Translations under genes and position numbers: made by a program
Assembly: GCF_046569695.1 (NCBI RefSeq)
Contig: NZ_JBKHUI010000019.1
Location: 38,715 to 102,714 of the forward strand
Length of the DNA: 64,000 bases
Direction: 5' to 3'
From: Kluyvera sp046569695
GTDB taxonomy: Bacteria > Pseudomonadota > Gammaproteobacteria > Enterobacterales > Enterobacteriaceae
Notes under the pieces: model-generated
Seen by the model: the letters and a program-made list of their open reading frames with translations, nothing else
The model's database searches: none
Told to the model about the DNA's origin: nothing
Shown here: piece by piece, positions 1 through 9,352 of the stretch
How positions within the stretch are numbered: position 1 is the stretch's first letter
Layout of the letters: each line of letters begins with the position of its first letter

Positions 1-572
1 CTGCCCATCATCGACATCGCTACCGATCCTACGGCTTTCGCCTCAGGAAGCACCAGCAGCAGCTCGGGACCGTTGAGAGGGCCAAGATAGTGGTTGGCCT
101 GGCCTAAGCGCTGAATACGCAGCGGTTCAAAGGCCTGACGGGAGAGCACCAGATCGGTATGTCTGGAAGGTGCGCCAAGGCGCCAGCGGTCGGAGAACAG
201 CCGCAGCGATGCGCCCGCCAGCCCCAGCTCACGTGCCCAGCGATGGAAGCGCAGCAGGAGATCGTCCAGGCTTTCCGCGCAGGCCAGCCGATTTTGCAGA
301 TGCAGCAAGCGATAAAACAGGCTTTCGTTAGCCATCGCCTGCTCCATCAACTGGCTCATATTCTCTTCCAGCATGGCAATGTAGTTGCGCGAACGCGCCA
401 TGTGCCACTCCACCAGAGAGACCATGCCCCGCACCGGGTGCGGGACGCGCATTTGCTCAACCACTGATGCATTACGAATAAAGAATTCAGGATGTTGCAA
501 CAGATAATCCACGACCGCGCCGTCATTTAGCGTAGCGAGAGCGTCCTGCTGTTCTTCCCCGACGTGTTTCAT
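1..572 (-). CDS. yigA: DUF484 family protein YigA, 3' part cut by window edge
   Basis: The minus-strand frame opens at the ATG at 570-572 and stays open to position 1, giving about 190 codons starting MKHVGEEQQDALATL. The early residues (DYLLQHPEFF) and the later PxxTDLVLSR-type segment are typical of DUF484 proteins, a GAF-like family of unknown biochemical function; E. coli YigA has about 235 residues, so roughly 45 C-terminal residues lie outside the window. The start codon shares ATGA with the dapF stop codon, which implies translational coupling. In E. coli yigA sits between dapF and xerC in the same transcript. The function is unknown. Confidence 0.9.
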   Translation of the reverse strand, partial: MKHVGEEQQDALATLNDGAVVDYLLQHPEFFIRNASVVEQMRVPHPVRGMVSLVEWHMARSRNYIAMLEENMSQLMEQAMANESLFYRLLHLQNRLACAESLDDLLLRFHRWARELGLAGASLRLFSDRWRLGAPSRHTDLVLSRQAFEPLRIQRLGQANHYLGPLNGPELLLVLPEAKAVGSVAMSMMG

Positions 573-1393
573 AAGTGAATAAATCCGTCATAGACATGTG
601 CCGCCGGGCCAGTCATAAACAACGGTTGGCCCGGGCCTTTCCAGGCGATATCAAGTCGCCCGCCAGGCAGTTCCACGCGCACCTCTTCCGCCAGCAAGCC
701 CTGCTGGATGCCAACGGCAACCGCCGCACATGCGCCGCTGCCGCAGGCCTGAGTTTCACCCGCACCGCGTTCGTAAACGCGCAGACGGATGTGGTCCCGT
801 TTCACTACCTGCATAAAACCAATGTTAGCGCGTTCTGGAAAACGCTCATGACTTTCCATCACCGGGCCAAGCGTTTCTACCGCGGCGGTGTCGACATCAT
901 CGACCTGAATCACGCAGTGTGGGTTCCCCATCGAGACCACGCCGCACAATACTGTCTGTTCAGACGCGCGCATGATATAGGTCTTTTCCGCTTTGTTAGC
1001 GCGGAACGGCACCTGTGACGGTTCGAAGTTAGGCTCGCCCATATTCACGCGAACCAGTTCATCGTCGGTCACGCTTAAGACCATACGGCCATTGGCGGTG
1101 CTCACGCGGATATCGCGCTTGTTGGTCAACCCTTTCAGGCGCACAAAGCGGGCGAAACAACGGGCACCGTTACCACACTGGGAGACTTCGCTACCGTCGG
1201 CGTTAAAGATGCGGTAGTGAAAATCCAGGTCAGGATCGTAAGGCGGTTCCACGACCAACAGCTGATCGAAACCCACGCCAAGATGCCTGTCCGCCAGTCG
1301 GCGGATAAGCTCAGGCGAGAAAAAAACATTCTGCGTTACCGCGTCGACGACCATGAAATCGTTGCCGAGGCCATGCATTTTAGAGAACTGCAT
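569..1393 (-). CDS. dapF: diaminopimelate epimerase
   Basis: DapF interconverts LL- and meso-diaminopimelate in the cytoplasm, the late step shared by lysine and peptidoglycan synthesis. The 274 residues match the E. coli length. Both catalytic cysteines are visible in their signatures: CGNGARC (about residue 73) and the C-terminal ACGSGACA (about residue 217). I chose the second of two adjacent ATG codons (MQFSKMHGLG) because it gives the family N-terminus. The gene follows lptM by 35 bp and overlaps yigA by 4 bp, as in the conserved lptM-dapF-yigA-xerC operon. Confidence 0.98.
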   Translation of the reverse strand: MQFSKMHGLGNDFMVVDAVTQNVFFSPELIRRLADRHLGVGFDQLLVVEPPYDPDLDFHYRIFNADGSEVSQCGNGARCFARFVRLKGLTNKRDIRVSTANGRMVLSVTDDELVRVNMGEPNFEPSQVPFRANKAEKTYIMRASEQTVLCGVVSMGNPHCVIQVDDVDTAAVETLGPVMESHERFPERANIGFMQVVKRDHIRLRVYERGAGETQACGSGACAAVAVGIQQGLLAEEVRVELPGGRLDIAWKGPGQPLFMTGPAAHVYDGFIHL

Positions 1394-1428
1394 CATCTAC
1401 TCCAGTTGCGCGGAACAGAACGGTAATA

Positions 1429-1632
1429 TTAGTAATTAACCTGCGTCGGGCCGCCGTTATCACCACGGTCGTTACGATCCGGAGAACTGCTCTGAATCGG
1501 AGGAGTGACGGATTGCGTCGGCGGAGCTGCCGTTTTATCAGCCGGAGGAAAATAGAGCGGGCCCTTCAGGCCGCAGCCTGCAAGGCTAAATAATGCAAGT
1601 AACACTGCCAGCGGTCGAAAAATCTTATTCAT
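1429..1632 (-). CDS. lptM: small outer-membrane lipoprotein LptM (YifL)
   Basis: A 67-residue lipoprotein precursor: short basic N-terminus, hydrophobic stretch and the lipobox LAGC with the acylated cysteine at residue 20, followed by the conserved GLKGPLYFP segment. The rest is Pro/Ser/Thr-rich and probably disordered. From family knowledge, the E. coli protein (formerly YifL) binds the LptD-LptE translocon and assists its disulfide maturation. It is the first gene before dapF and divergent from cyaY. Identification is firm; function is taken from the E. coli homologue. Confidence 0.93.
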   Translation of the reverse strand: MNKIFRPLAVLLALFSLAGCGLKGPLYFPPADKTAAPPTQSVTPPIQSSSPDRNDRGDNGGPTQVNY

Positions 1633-1771
1633 TCTTAAGATGCCTGTAGTTCAATGCTTTCTATTTTCTATCATCGCAGGAGAAGGCGCAAAAGCAAGCG
1701 TTAAGCACCTGACTGCAACGTGATTTGTTTCACGCTATACTGCCGCCATCACTAAATAACGGGAAACAACA

Positions 1772-2092
1772 ATGAACGACAGTGAATTTCATCGCCTGGC
1801 CGATACCCTGTGGCTGACCATCGAAGAGCGCCTGGACGATTGGGACGGCGACAGCGATATCGACTGCGAGATCAACGGCGGCGTGCTGACCATCAGCTTT
1901 GAAAACGGCAGCAAAATTATTATTAACCGTCAGGAACCATTGCACCAGGTGTGGCTGGCAACCAAACAGGGCGGCTACCATTTTGACCTGAAGGGTGATG
2001 AGTGGATTTGCGACCGCAGCGGCGAAACCTTCTGGGATCTGCTTGAGCAGGCGGCGACGCAGCAGGCGGGTGAAGAGGTTAGCTTCCGCTAA
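1772..2092 (+). CDS. cyaY: frataxin-like iron-sulfur assembly protein CyaY
   Basis: The 106-residue protein has the frataxin fold signature: an acidic first helix (LWLTIEERLDDWDGDSDIDCE) and the strand pair GGVLTISF ... IIINRQEPLHQVWLA, with GGYHF and the C-terminal ETFWDLLEQA helix. In E. coli CyaY binds iron through the acidic ridge and modulates IscS during Fe-S cluster assembly. It is monocistronic, divergent from lptM and convergent with cyaA, with a REP pair separating the two 3' ends. The length equals that of E. coli CyaY. Confidence 0.97.
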   Translation: MNDSEFHRLADTLWLTIEERLDDWDGDSDIDCEINGGVLTISFENGSKIIINRQEPLHQVWLATKQGGYHFDLKGDEWICDRSGETFWDLLEQAATQQAGEEVSFR

Positions 2093-2100
2093 GGTGGATT

Positions 2101-2183
2101 GCCGGATGGCGGTGTAAACACCTTATCCGGCCTACAAACGGCACGAAACGAGTCGGCCGGATAAGGCGGAGCCGCCATCCGGC
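2101..2183. repeat. BIME: inverted pair of REP elements
   Basis: Two palindromic REP units in opposite orientation, GCCGGATGGCGG...CTTATCCGGCCTAC and GGCCGGATAAGGCG...CGCCATCCGGCA, separated by a short linker, fill the convergent space between cyaY and cyaA. This is the classical enterobacterial BIME layout that stabilises converging transcripts and can bind gyrase or IHF. Confidence 0.93.
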
Positions 2184-2190
2184 ATCATGA

Positions 2191-4737
2191 TTAAGAGAAA
2201 TACTGCTGCAACAACGGTGCGTTGTTATTGTCCTGATTGGACGGCGGCGGCACGATGGCCTGGCTGCGGAACGGGATCACCTGCGCGCGACCATCAACCT
2301 TCACAATCTGATAGAACTGCGGCAGGTTGAAGTTGATAAAGCTTGAGCCGTAGGTGAAGCGATCGTGTGACGATGAGTAGAAGCGGCTGACGTCACGTAC
2401 CAGCTCTTCTTTACTGCCCTCACAGTGGTGATACACCTCTGCGCGGTTGCTCTCGTCAAGAATGTAGATATTAAAGCCCTGATCCTCGCCCGACTCTTCG
2501 AAGAAGAACTGAATAATCCCTTCGCTCGCAAAACCATCGACCACCTGGGGCAGCTCAACATGATTGGTCTCAACCTGAACGGAAAGCCCGTGCAGCTTGT
2601 TATGCGAAATCGCGCCGTAGAACTCAATGGCGTTTTCCAGCTTCTGCACCGACACGTTAAGACGCTCAAAGAACAGGCCCCAGGTCTGCCCGGAGACGCG
2701 CAGCGCTTTAAAGCGACCGGTTTCCTGACGGGTGCTGGAAAGACGCAGTTCGATGCACTCGGACACCAGTTGCTGTACGCGAGTACGGATTAAACCGCGC
2801 AGATGCTGGCTATAGCAGAACACTTCAACGCTGTCCGGCGGCGCAGCATCCTGGTGCATCTTACCAAGGATAGTTTTCAGCGCTTCGATCATCGCCTGCT
2901 CGCCGTTGAAGTGCAGCGTACGCACTTCATTCCACGAGTTGCGATACAGCAGGTCAACGCTGCCGACCAGGCATTTCTGATCTTCGCCGAAGCTGAAGGT
3001 ATCAAGCTTGCGGAAATCGAAATGCACCACCTGATTGCGGAAGGCCGCCGTCGGGTCATATTCGAGGTTAACAATAATCGCCAGATGGCGAATTTCGCAC
3101 GGGCTATAGAGCGCTTTCGGCGTTGGCGCAGGCAGACGCAGCGGGAAGTGGTGCGACACGTCAGCAACCATCTCCTGCAGTTTTGCCAGATCGACAATAC
3201 CGTTGCCTTTAATAAACAGGCGCGTGCGCGAGGTCAGCAGGCCGTTAAACCAAGCCCAGGCCACCAGCTTATTCAGATAGCGGTTATATTCCAGCGGCTG
3301 ATGGCTGATTATTGATTCCATGTTCGGCGAGCGGTTGTAGAGATACCAACCCGTACGGTTGGCGCGTCCCGGCGGAACATAGATAAAGGTCAGATTCGGT
3401 TCGGACAGGTCCGGGGAGATCTGCGGGTTCACCAGCGTCACTTTACCCGGCAGCGCTTCAAACGCGGCGTACAGCTTACGCGTCAGCACACCGATATCCT
3501 GCGGGCTGGCGGAAACGCTCAGGTTATTCCGACGAGCGAAGCGAATCAGGTTACGGTAGCTCTGCATCATTGCATCGAGCAGCTCGTTGTGCGCTTCGCG
3601 GACCTGGTCGATTTTCCAGTTGGCGCGGTTGTCGAGCATCGCCAGACGCTCTTCGCTCCAGCCCCACTCTTTCACCAGTTGGCCGACCACTTCACGACGC
3701 CAGCCAACGCAGGCGCGTTCGCGGCTGAGCTTTTCGCACACCTTCAGATAGAAGCAGCGGCGCACGAGGTCAAGGCGGGTTTCATCTTCAATCGCCTTCA
3801 GGTACTCGGTCACGCGCTCCAGCATCATGCAGTAGGCATCGAGACCGAAGGAGACGATCTCGCCGTTGTGCAGGCGCTGTTTAATGTCTTTTGCCAGCAG
3901 GTGCGTATTCGGGTATTCCCAGGAATAGGCTTCCAGCAGCAGGGTTTTCAGCACCGCTTTATACGGTGAGTCGATACTCTTATAGAGCTGCCACAGGCTG
4001 GCACCGAAGTACTCTTCGGCGGAGAGCGAGCTCAATCCACCGAGGTCGAGCCATTCGTTCGGCGTCAGGACACCCTGGGCGTAAAGCGTCATCACGTAGT
4101 CGTCGTAATGATCTTCTTCTTCGCCCGGCACCATATTCCACAGAATACGTTTGCCCGCCAGGCGGACCGCCGTGCGGTAAAATTCGTCGAGTAATAAAAT
4201 GTGCTGCGTTGAACCGCAGTCTTCGCCACCGAGGCTGCCGCTTTCATTATGACGGAAGCGGTTTTCGTCGATCAGGAAGAAGCTGACTTCAACGCCCAGC
4301 GATGCCGCCCAGCTTTCCAGCAGGCTGCATTTGCGCTGTAACAATTGGCGTTCATCATTATCGAGCCACGACTGGTGGCAGACCCAGATATCCAGATCGG
4401 AAGAGCAGCTCTGGCCTACCGATGAGGTACTCCCCATCGAGTAAACGCCGGTAATCGGCAGTTCACCTTTTGCGGAGGTCTGCGGCGGCATGCCGCGGTG
4501 CAGCTCGAGCTCATCAAGATAATGGCGTTGGGTTTCATCAGGCGTGTAGAGGCAGATGCCCTTGGGAACGTTACCGTCGAGGTAACCCGGCATCAGCGGA
4601 TGATGATAATGTAATAATGTCGGCAGTAGACTGTAAACCTGCTGGAAAGCAGGCCCCATGGCTGCAAGCGCGCGATCCACACGCAGTTGGTTGATGGCAT
4701 CCAGTCTCTGTTTCAGTGTCTCAATATAGAGGTACAA
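2191..4737 (-). CDS. cyaA: class I adenylate cyclase
   Basis: CyaA makes cAMP from ATP and is the source of the CRP effector. With a TTG start at 4737 the product is 848 residues, exactly the E. coli length, starting MYLYIETLKQRLDAINQLR; a weaker upstream ATG at 4758 would add seven residues not seen in the family. The N-terminal catalytic half carries the nucleotidyltransferase motif GSTSSVGQSCSSDLDIWVCH; the C-terminal half is the domain regulated by PTS EIIA-Glc. A CRP site lies about 140 bp upstream of the start, matching the known negative feedback, and the TTG start is a conserved trait that limits expression. Confidence 0.98.
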   Translation of the reverse strand: MYLYIETLKQRLDAINQLRVDRALAAMGPAFQQVYSLLPTLLHYHHPLMPGYLDGNVPKGICLYTPDETQRHYLDELELHRGMPPQTSAKGELPITGVYSMGSTSSVGQSCSSDLDIWVCHQSWLDNDERQLLQRKCSLLESWAASLGVEVSFFLIDENRFRHNESGSLGGEDCGSTQHILLLDEFYRTAVRLAGKRILWNMVPGEEEDHYDDYVMTLYAQGVLTPNEWLDLGGLSSLSAEEYFGASLWQLYKSIDSPYKAVLKTLLLEAYSWEYPNTHLLAKDIKQRLHNGEIVSFGLDAYCMMLERVTEYLKAIEDETRLDLVRRCFYLKVCEKLSRERACVGWRREVVGQLVKEWGWSEERLAMLDNRANWKIDQVREAHNELLDAMMQSYRNLIRFARRNNLSVSASPQDIGVLTRKLYAAFEALPGKVTLVNPQISPDLSEPNLTFIYVPPGRANRTGWYLYNRSPNMESIISHQPLEYNRYLNKLVAWAWFNGLLTSRTRLFIKGNGIVDLAKLQEMVADVSHHFPLRLPAPTPKALYSPCEIRHLAIIVNLEYDPTAAFRNQVVHFDFRKLDTFSFGEDQKCLVGSVDLLYRNSWNEVRTLHFNGEQAMIEALKTILGKMHQDAAPPDSVEVFCYSQHLRGLIRTRVQQLVSECIELRLSSTRQETGRFKALRVSGQTWGLFFERLNVSVQKLENAIEFYGAISHNKLHGLSVQVETNHVELPQVVDGFASEGIIQFFFEESGEDQGFNIYILDESNRAEVYHHCEGSKEELVRDVSRFYSSSHDRFTYGSSFINFNLPQFYQIVKVDGRAQVIPFRSQAIVPPPSNQDNNNAPLLQQYFS

Positions 4738-5154
4738 GACATATCGCCTGATGTTCAAAACCTCGACGTATCCTGTCAGAGCGGTACGGAGGTTTTAATA
4801 TTTCAACAAGAAGAACCGTTACCGTTTTGTGTCCGCCGTTGTGATTATCAAAATTCGGACAAAAAATGGTTTAAAACGTGATCAATTTAACACCTTGCCG
4901 GTTGACCGTAAAGAATGTTGCACTACAACAAGTGTAGCATTGAATGCTGCTGTAAACCCCGGCATACGATCAAGACAGTGCCAGTAATGAACGGTAAACA
5001 CAACCCCGTTTATGCTTACCTTTACTGACTCTCAAGGCACGCTTCGTGCATACCCCTTAATTCCCAGCAAGAATTTTTACGAAGACCGTGAAAACTAACA
5101 TCATTAGGGCAACAATGTTAGGATGGTCAATGGACGATAACGACGGTAACAAGC
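4738..5154. promoter_or_regulatory. divergent cyaA/hemC control region
   Basis: This 417-bp gap separates the divergent cyaA and hemC genes. It is AT-rich near cyaA and contains the CRP site listed separately. Several short inverted repeats occur around 4920-4955. I see no convincing coding sequence; by position it must hold the cyaA and hemC promoters, but I cannot place the hemC -10/-35 boxes with confidence. Confidence 0.6.
4877..4892 (-). promoter_or_regulatory. CRP-cAMP site controlling cyaA
   Basis: Read on the minus strand the site is TGTTAAATTGATCACG, fitting TGTGA-N6-TCACA with two mismatches in 10 positions. The same sequence in the same place represses the cyaA P2 promoter in E. 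coli, closing the cAMP feedback loop. Confidence 0.8.
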
Positions 5155-6096
5155 ATGTTAGACAAAGTTTTGAGAATTGCCACACGCCAAAGCCCGCTCG
5201 CTCTCTGGCAAGCGCACTATGTACAAGAACGCCTGATGGCTTGCCATCCCGGGCTTACGGTGACGCTCGTGCCGATGGTCACGCGAGGGGACATCATCCT
5301 TGATACGCCGCTGGCCAAAGTGGGCGGTAAAGGGCTTTTCGTCAAAGAGCTGGAGCTTGCGCTGCTTGAAAACCGTGCGGACATCGCCGTCCACTCGATG
5401 AAAGATGTCCCAGTGGAGTTCCCGGAAGGGCTTGGACTGGTGACCATCTGCGAACGTGACGACCCGCGCGATGCCTTTGTCTCTAACCATTACGCCTGCA
5501 TGGACGACCTCCCGGCAGGCAGCATCGTCGGCACCTCCAGCCTGCGCCGCCAGTGTCAGTTGGCCAAGCGACGCCCGGACCTGGTGATCCGCTCGCTGCG
5601 CGGCAACGTCGGCACGCGTCTGAGCAAGCTCGACAACGGTGACTACGATGCCATTATCCTGGCGGTCGCGGGGCTAAAACGCCTTGAGCTGAATGACCGC
5701 ATTCGCCAGCCAATGTCGCCGGAAGAGTCGCTCCCGGCGGTCGGTCAGGGAGCCGTCGGCATTGAGTGCCGTCTGGACGATGAACAGACCCGCGCCCTGC
5801 TCGCCCCATTAAACCACGACGACACCGCCATTCGCGTCCGCGCCGAACGCGCGATGAACACGCGTCTGGAAGGTGGCTGCCAGGTGCCTATCGGCAGCTA
5901 CGCTGAGCTGAACGACGGCGAACTGTGGCTGCGCGCGCTGGTTGGCGCGCCGGACGGCAGTGAAATGGTGTGCGGTGAACGTCGCGGCAAGCCGGAAGAT
6001 GCCGAACGCATGGGCATTGAACTTGCCGACGAACTGCTGGACAACGGCGCGCGGGCAATCCTTGCCGCCGTTTACGACGGAGATACCGCCGTATGA
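5155..6096 (+). CDS. hemC: porphobilinogen deaminase (hydroxymethylbilane synthase)
   Basis: HemC condenses four porphobilinogen molecules into hydroxymethylbilane in the haem/sirohaem pathway. The 313-residue product shows the family motifs RIATRQSPLALWQA at the N-terminus, KDVP near residue 83, the GTSSLRRQ and RSLRGNVGTRL substrate-binding segments, and LEGGCQVPIGSY, whose cysteine (about residue 242) anchors the dipyrromethane cofactor. It begins the hemCDXY operon and overlaps hemD by 4 bp (ATGA). Confidence 0.98.
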   Translation: MLDKVLRIATRQSPLALWQAHYVQERLMACHPGLTVTLVPMVTRGDIILDTPLAKVGGKGLFVKELELALLENRADIAVHSMKDVPVEFPEGLGLVTICERDDPRDAFVSNHYACMDDLPAGSIVGTSSLRRQCQLAKRRPDLVIRSLRGNVGTRLSKLDNGDYDAIILAVAGLKRLELNDRIRQPMSPEESLPAVGQGAVGIECRLDDEQTRALLAPLNHDDTAIRVRAERAMNTRLEGGCQVPIGSYAELNDGELWLRALVGAPDGSEMVCGERRGKPEDAERMGIELADELLDNGARAILAAVYDGDTAV

Positions 6097-6833
6097 CCAT
6101 TCTGGTTACCCGCCCCTCCCCGCAAGGTGAAGAGTTAGTCAGCCGTTTGCGCGCGCTGGGGCGAGTAGCCTGGAATTTCCCGCTGATAGAATTTACGCCC
6201 GGACGCGAGCTGAACGCGCTGGTACCGGCACTTGGCGCGCTGCGCGAAGGCGATTTAGCGTTTGTTCTGTCGCAGCACGCGGTCAGCTTCGCCCACGCAC
6301 AGCTTCAGCAGCAGCGCGTTAGCTGGCCCACTTCTCCCCGTTATTTTGCGATTGGCCGTACTACGGCGCTGGCGCTGCATCAGGCGAGTGGCCTCGATGT
6401 TCGCTATCCATTAGATCGGGAAATCAGCGAAGTGTTGCTACAATTACCTGAATTGCAAACTATTGCGGGAAAGAAGGCGCTGATTCTGCGCGGCAACGGC
6501 GGGCGTGAACTGCTGGCCGAAACGCTGAGCGCTCGCGGCGCCGATGTCACCCTTTGCGAATGTTACCAGCGCAGCGCTATCCATTATGACGGCGCCGAAG
6601 AGGCTATGCGTTGGCAGTCGCGAGAGGTCAACACCCTCGTGGTGACCAGCGGCGAAATGCTGCAACAACTCTGGACGCTGATTCCCCTCTGGTACCGGGA
6701 GCGCTGGCTGCTCACCTGCCGGCTACTGGTGGTGAGTGAGCGTATTGCAAAACTGGCCCAGGAGTTGGGCTGGCAGGATATTCAGGTTGCCGATAGCGCA
6801 GACAACGATGCGCTGCTGCGCGCACTACAATAA
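6093..6833 (+). CDS. hemD: uroporphyrinogen-III synthase
   Basis: HemD closes hydroxymethylbilane to uroporphyrinogen III with inversion of ring D. The 246-residue protein begins MTILVTRPSPQGEELVSRLR and carries the two-domain HemD pattern, with PLIEFTPG, AIGRTTALAL, ILRGNGGRELLAETL and TSGEMLQQL segments. Its ATG overlaps the hemC stop, so the two successive enzymes are translationally coupled. Confidence 0.97.
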   Translation: MTILVTRPSPQGEELVSRLRALGRVAWNFPLIEFTPGRELNALVPALGALREGDLAFVLSQHAVSFAHAQLQQQRVSWPTSPRYFAIGRTTALALHQASGLDVRYPLDREISEVLLQLPELQTIAGKKALILRGNGGRELLAETLSARGADVTLCECYQRSAIHYDGAEEAMRWQSREVNTLVVTSGEMLQQLWTLIPLWYRERWLLTCRLLVVSERIAKLAQELGWQDIQVADSADNDALLRALQ

Positions 6834-6854
6834 CTCTCAAAATTGGAAGCCATA

Positions 6855-8054
6855 ATGACGGAACAAAAAGAAAACTCCGCCGTGGTTGAAGAGTCCGAAG
6901 ATGCGGTGAAAACCTCACCGCAGCCTGAAGCTCGTAAGCCGGAAAATGCTGAGAAGAAAAATAACGGCGGGAAAACCAGTCTGGCGCTCAGCGCCGTTGC
7001 TATCGCCATTGCGCTAGCGGCAGGCATTGGCCTGTACGGCTGGGGCAAACAGCAGGCCGTCAACCAGACCCAGACCAGCGACACTCTCGCCAATCAGCTT
7101 ATCGCCCTGCAAAAAACGCAGGACGCACAAAAAGAGGCGCTGGAAACCACGCTTAAACAGCAGGCCGAACAGCTGCAGGAAGCCAAAACCCAGCAGGTGG
7201 AAATGGCTAAACAGCTGGACGAAATGCAGCAGAAAGTGGCGGCTATTTCTGGTACCGACTCGAAAACCTGGCTGCTGTCCCAGTCCGACTTCCTGGTGAA
7301 GCTGGCCGGTCGTAAGCTGTGGAGCGATCAGGATGTCACCACCGCCGCGGCGCTGCTGAAAAGCGCGGACGCCAGCCTGGCGGATATGAACGACCCGAGC
7401 TTAATCGCCGCTCGTCGCGCCATTACCGAAGATATTGCCAGCCTCTCCGCCGTCTCTCAGGTGGACTACGACGGCATCATTCTCAAGGTCAATCAGCTTG
7501 CCAATCAGGTGGATAACCTGCGCCTGGCGGATAACAACATCGACGATTCGCCGATGGATAACGATGATGATGAGCTGTCGGCTTCGCTCGGTGAATGGCG
7601 CGTGAACCTGCAGAAAAGCTGGCAGAACTTTATGGACAGCTTTATAACCATTCGTCGCCGCGATGAGACGGCCGTGCCGCTGCTGGCGCCAAACCAGGAT
7701 ATCTACCTGCGGGAGAATATCCGCGCCCAGTTGCTCGCCGCTTCTCAAGCGGTTCCGCGCCATCAGGATGAAACCTTCAAGCAGGCGCTGGATAACGTTT
7801 CAACCTGGGTACGCGCTTATTACGACACCGACGACGCCGCCACGAAAACGTTCCTTGATGAGATAGACAAGCTCAGCCAGCAGAGCATCTCCATGGATAT
7901 CCCGGAAACGCTGCAAAGCCAGCCGATTCTGGAAAAGCTGATGCAAACTCGCGTGCGTAACCTGATGGCGCAGCCTGCCGTCACGTCTGCAGAACCTGTC
8001 GCTGCGGCTCCCGCGCAGCCAGCGCCAGCACCTGCCCCAGCGCAAGGAGAGTAA
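6855..8054 (+). CDS. hemX: HemX, inner-membrane protein of the hem operon
   Basis: The protein has an acidic, disordered cytoplasmic N-terminus, one transmembrane helix (about residues 42-62, LALSAVAIAIALAAGIGLYG), a long Gln/Glu/Lys-rich coiled coil (about 75-130) and a periplasmic domain, ending in a Pro/Ala tail. It is annotated in many databases as an uroporphyrinogen methyltransferase, but I see no methyltransferase motif. I chose the ATG at 6855 because it follows a GGAAG ribosome site and gives the MTEQ N-terminus of E. coli HemX; a TTG 12 bp upstream is in frame. It lies between hemD and hemY. The molecular role is unknown. Confidence 0.93.
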   Translation: MTEQKENSAVVEESEDAVKTSPQPEARKPENAEKKNNGGKTSLALSAVAIAIALAAGIGLYGWGKQQAVNQTQTSDTLANQLIALQKTQDAQKEALETTLKQQAEQLQEAKTQQVEMAKQLDEMQQKVAAISGTDSKTWLLSQSDFLVKLAGRKLWSDQDVTTAAALLKSADASLADMNDPSLIAARRAITEDIASLSAVSQVDYDGIILKVNQLANQVDNLRLADNNIDDSPMDNDDDELSASLGEWRVNLQKSWQNFMDSFITIRRRDETAVPLLAPNQDIYLRENIRAQLLAASQAVPRHQDETFKQALDNVSTWVRAYYDTDDAATKTFLDEIDKLSQQSISMDIPETLQSQPILEKLMQTRVRNLMAQPAVTSAEPVAAAPAQPAPAPAPAQGE

Positions 8055-8057
8055 CCG

Positions 8058-9254
8058 ATGCTAAAAGTTCTCTTACTCTTTGCACTGCTGATTGCCGGCG
8101 TGGTAGTCGGCCCGATGATCGCGGGCCATCAGGGCTATGTGCTTATCCAGACGGACAACTACAACATTGAAACCAGCGTCACCGGTTTAGTCATTATCAT
8201 GATCCTGATAATGGTGGTGCTGTTCGCTCTGGAGTGGATTCTGCGCCGTATTTTCCGCACCAGCGCCCACACGCGCGGCTGGTTCGTTGGGCGTAAGCGT
8301 CGCCGTGCGCGTAAGCAGACAGAACAGGCGCTGCTGAAGCTGGCGGAAGGCGACTATCAGCAGGTTGAGAAGCTGATGTCGAAAAATGCCGATCACGCCG
8401 AGCAACCGGTGGTGAACTACCTACTGGCGGCCGAAGCGGCGCAGCAGCGTGGTGATGAAGCGCGCGCCAATCAGCACCTTCAGCGCGCGGCTGAAAACGC
8501 AGGCAACGACCTGATCCCGGTCGAAATCACCCGCGTCCGTCTGCAATTGGCGCGCCACGAGAATCACGCGGCACGCCACGGTATTGATAAGCTACTGGAA
8601 GTGGCGCCGCGCCACCCGGAAGTGCTGCGTCTGGCAGAGCAGGCCTATATTCAGACCGGAGCCTGGAGCTCACTGCTGGATATCATCCCGTCCATGGCGA
8701 AAGCGCACGTTGGCGACGACGCACACCGTGCTGCGCTGGAACAGCAAGCCTGGATTGGTCTGATGGATCAGGCCCGCGCCGATCAAGGCAGCGAAGGGCT
8801 GCGCAACTGGTGGAAAAACCAGAGCCGCAAAACCCGTCATCAGGTGGCCCTGCAGGTCGCCATGGCCGATCACCTGATTGAATGTGACGATCATGACACC
8901 GCACAGCAGATCATTATTGATGGGCTGAAGCGCCAGTATGACGATCGTCTGGTGATGTTGATCCCGCGACTGCGCACCAATAACCCGGAGCAAATGGAAA
9001 AACTGCTGCGCCAGCAAATCAAAACGGTAGGCGATCGGCCACTGCTGTGGAGTACGCTGGGTCAGTCGCTGATGAAGCACGGCGAGTGGCAGGAAGCGAG
9101 CCTGGCGTTCCGTGCCGCTCTGAAGCAGCGTCCGGACGCGTTCGACTACGCCTGGCTTGCCGATACGCTTGACCGTCTGAAGCAACCGGAAGAGGCGGCG
9201 GCAATGCGCCGCGATGGCTTGATGCTGACGTTGCAGAATAACCCGCCTGCATAA
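8058..9254 (+). CDS. hemY: HemY, TPR protein of the haem operon
   Basis: The 398-residue protein has two N-terminal transmembrane helices (about residues 2-20 and 42-62) followed by tetratricopeptide-like helical repeats (for example LLKLAEGDYQQVEKLM and LAFRAALKQRPDAFDYAWLADTLDRL). E. coli HemY is an inner-membrane TPR protein linked to late haem synthesis; it is not the HemY protoporphyrinogen oxidase of Gram-positives despite the shared name. It starts 3 bp after hemX and ends at a strong terminator. Confidence 0.95.
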   Translation: MLKVLLLFALLIAGVVVGPMIAGHQGYVLIQTDNYNIETSVTGLVIIMILIMVVLFALEWILRRIFRTSAHTRGWFVGRKRRRARKQTEQALLKLAEGDYQQVEKLMSKNADHAEQPVVNYLLAAEAAQQRGDEARANQHLQRAAENAGNDLIPVEITRVRLQLARHENHAARHGIDKLLEVAPRHPEVLRLAEQAYIQTGAWSSLLDIIPSMAKAHVGDDAHRAALEQQAWIGLMDQARADQGSEGLRNWWKNQSRKTRHQVALQVAMADHLIECDDHDTAQQIIIDGLKRQYDDRLVMLIPRLRTNNPEQMEKLLRQQIKTVGDRPLLWSTLGQSLMKHGEWQEASLAFRAALKQRPDAFDYAWLADTLDRLKQPEEAAAMRRDGLMLTLQNNPPA

Positions 9255-9272
9255 GGTGGCGCGTTTTTCTTA

Positions 9273-9297
9273 AGGGGCCGAATGGCCCCTTTTTTTT
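9273..9297 (+). terminator. Rho-independent terminator of hemCDXY
   Basis: The stem GGGGCC-gaat-GGCCCC is followed by eight T residues, 19 bp after the hemY stop codon. Confidence 0.92.
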
Positions 9298-9310
9298 GGC
9301 TGCAGTGCGG

Positions 9311-9340
9311 CCCCGGCGGCGCTGCGCCTGGCCGGGCTAC
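9311..9340. repeat. REP-like palindromic element
   Basis: The GC-rich imperfect palindrome CCCCGGCGGCGCTGCGCCTGG followed by CCGGGCTAC is a REP variant with the usual CTAC tail. A related copy occurs at 29930-29957. Confidence 0.7.
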
Positions 9341-9352
9341 TACTCCGGGCAT

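Noticed and set aside
6843..8054. HemX as uroporphyrinogen-III C-methyltransferase
   Set aside because: The protein has one transmembrane helix and a coiled coil and shows no SAM-binding or CobA/SirA-type motif; the database name is probably a carry-over.
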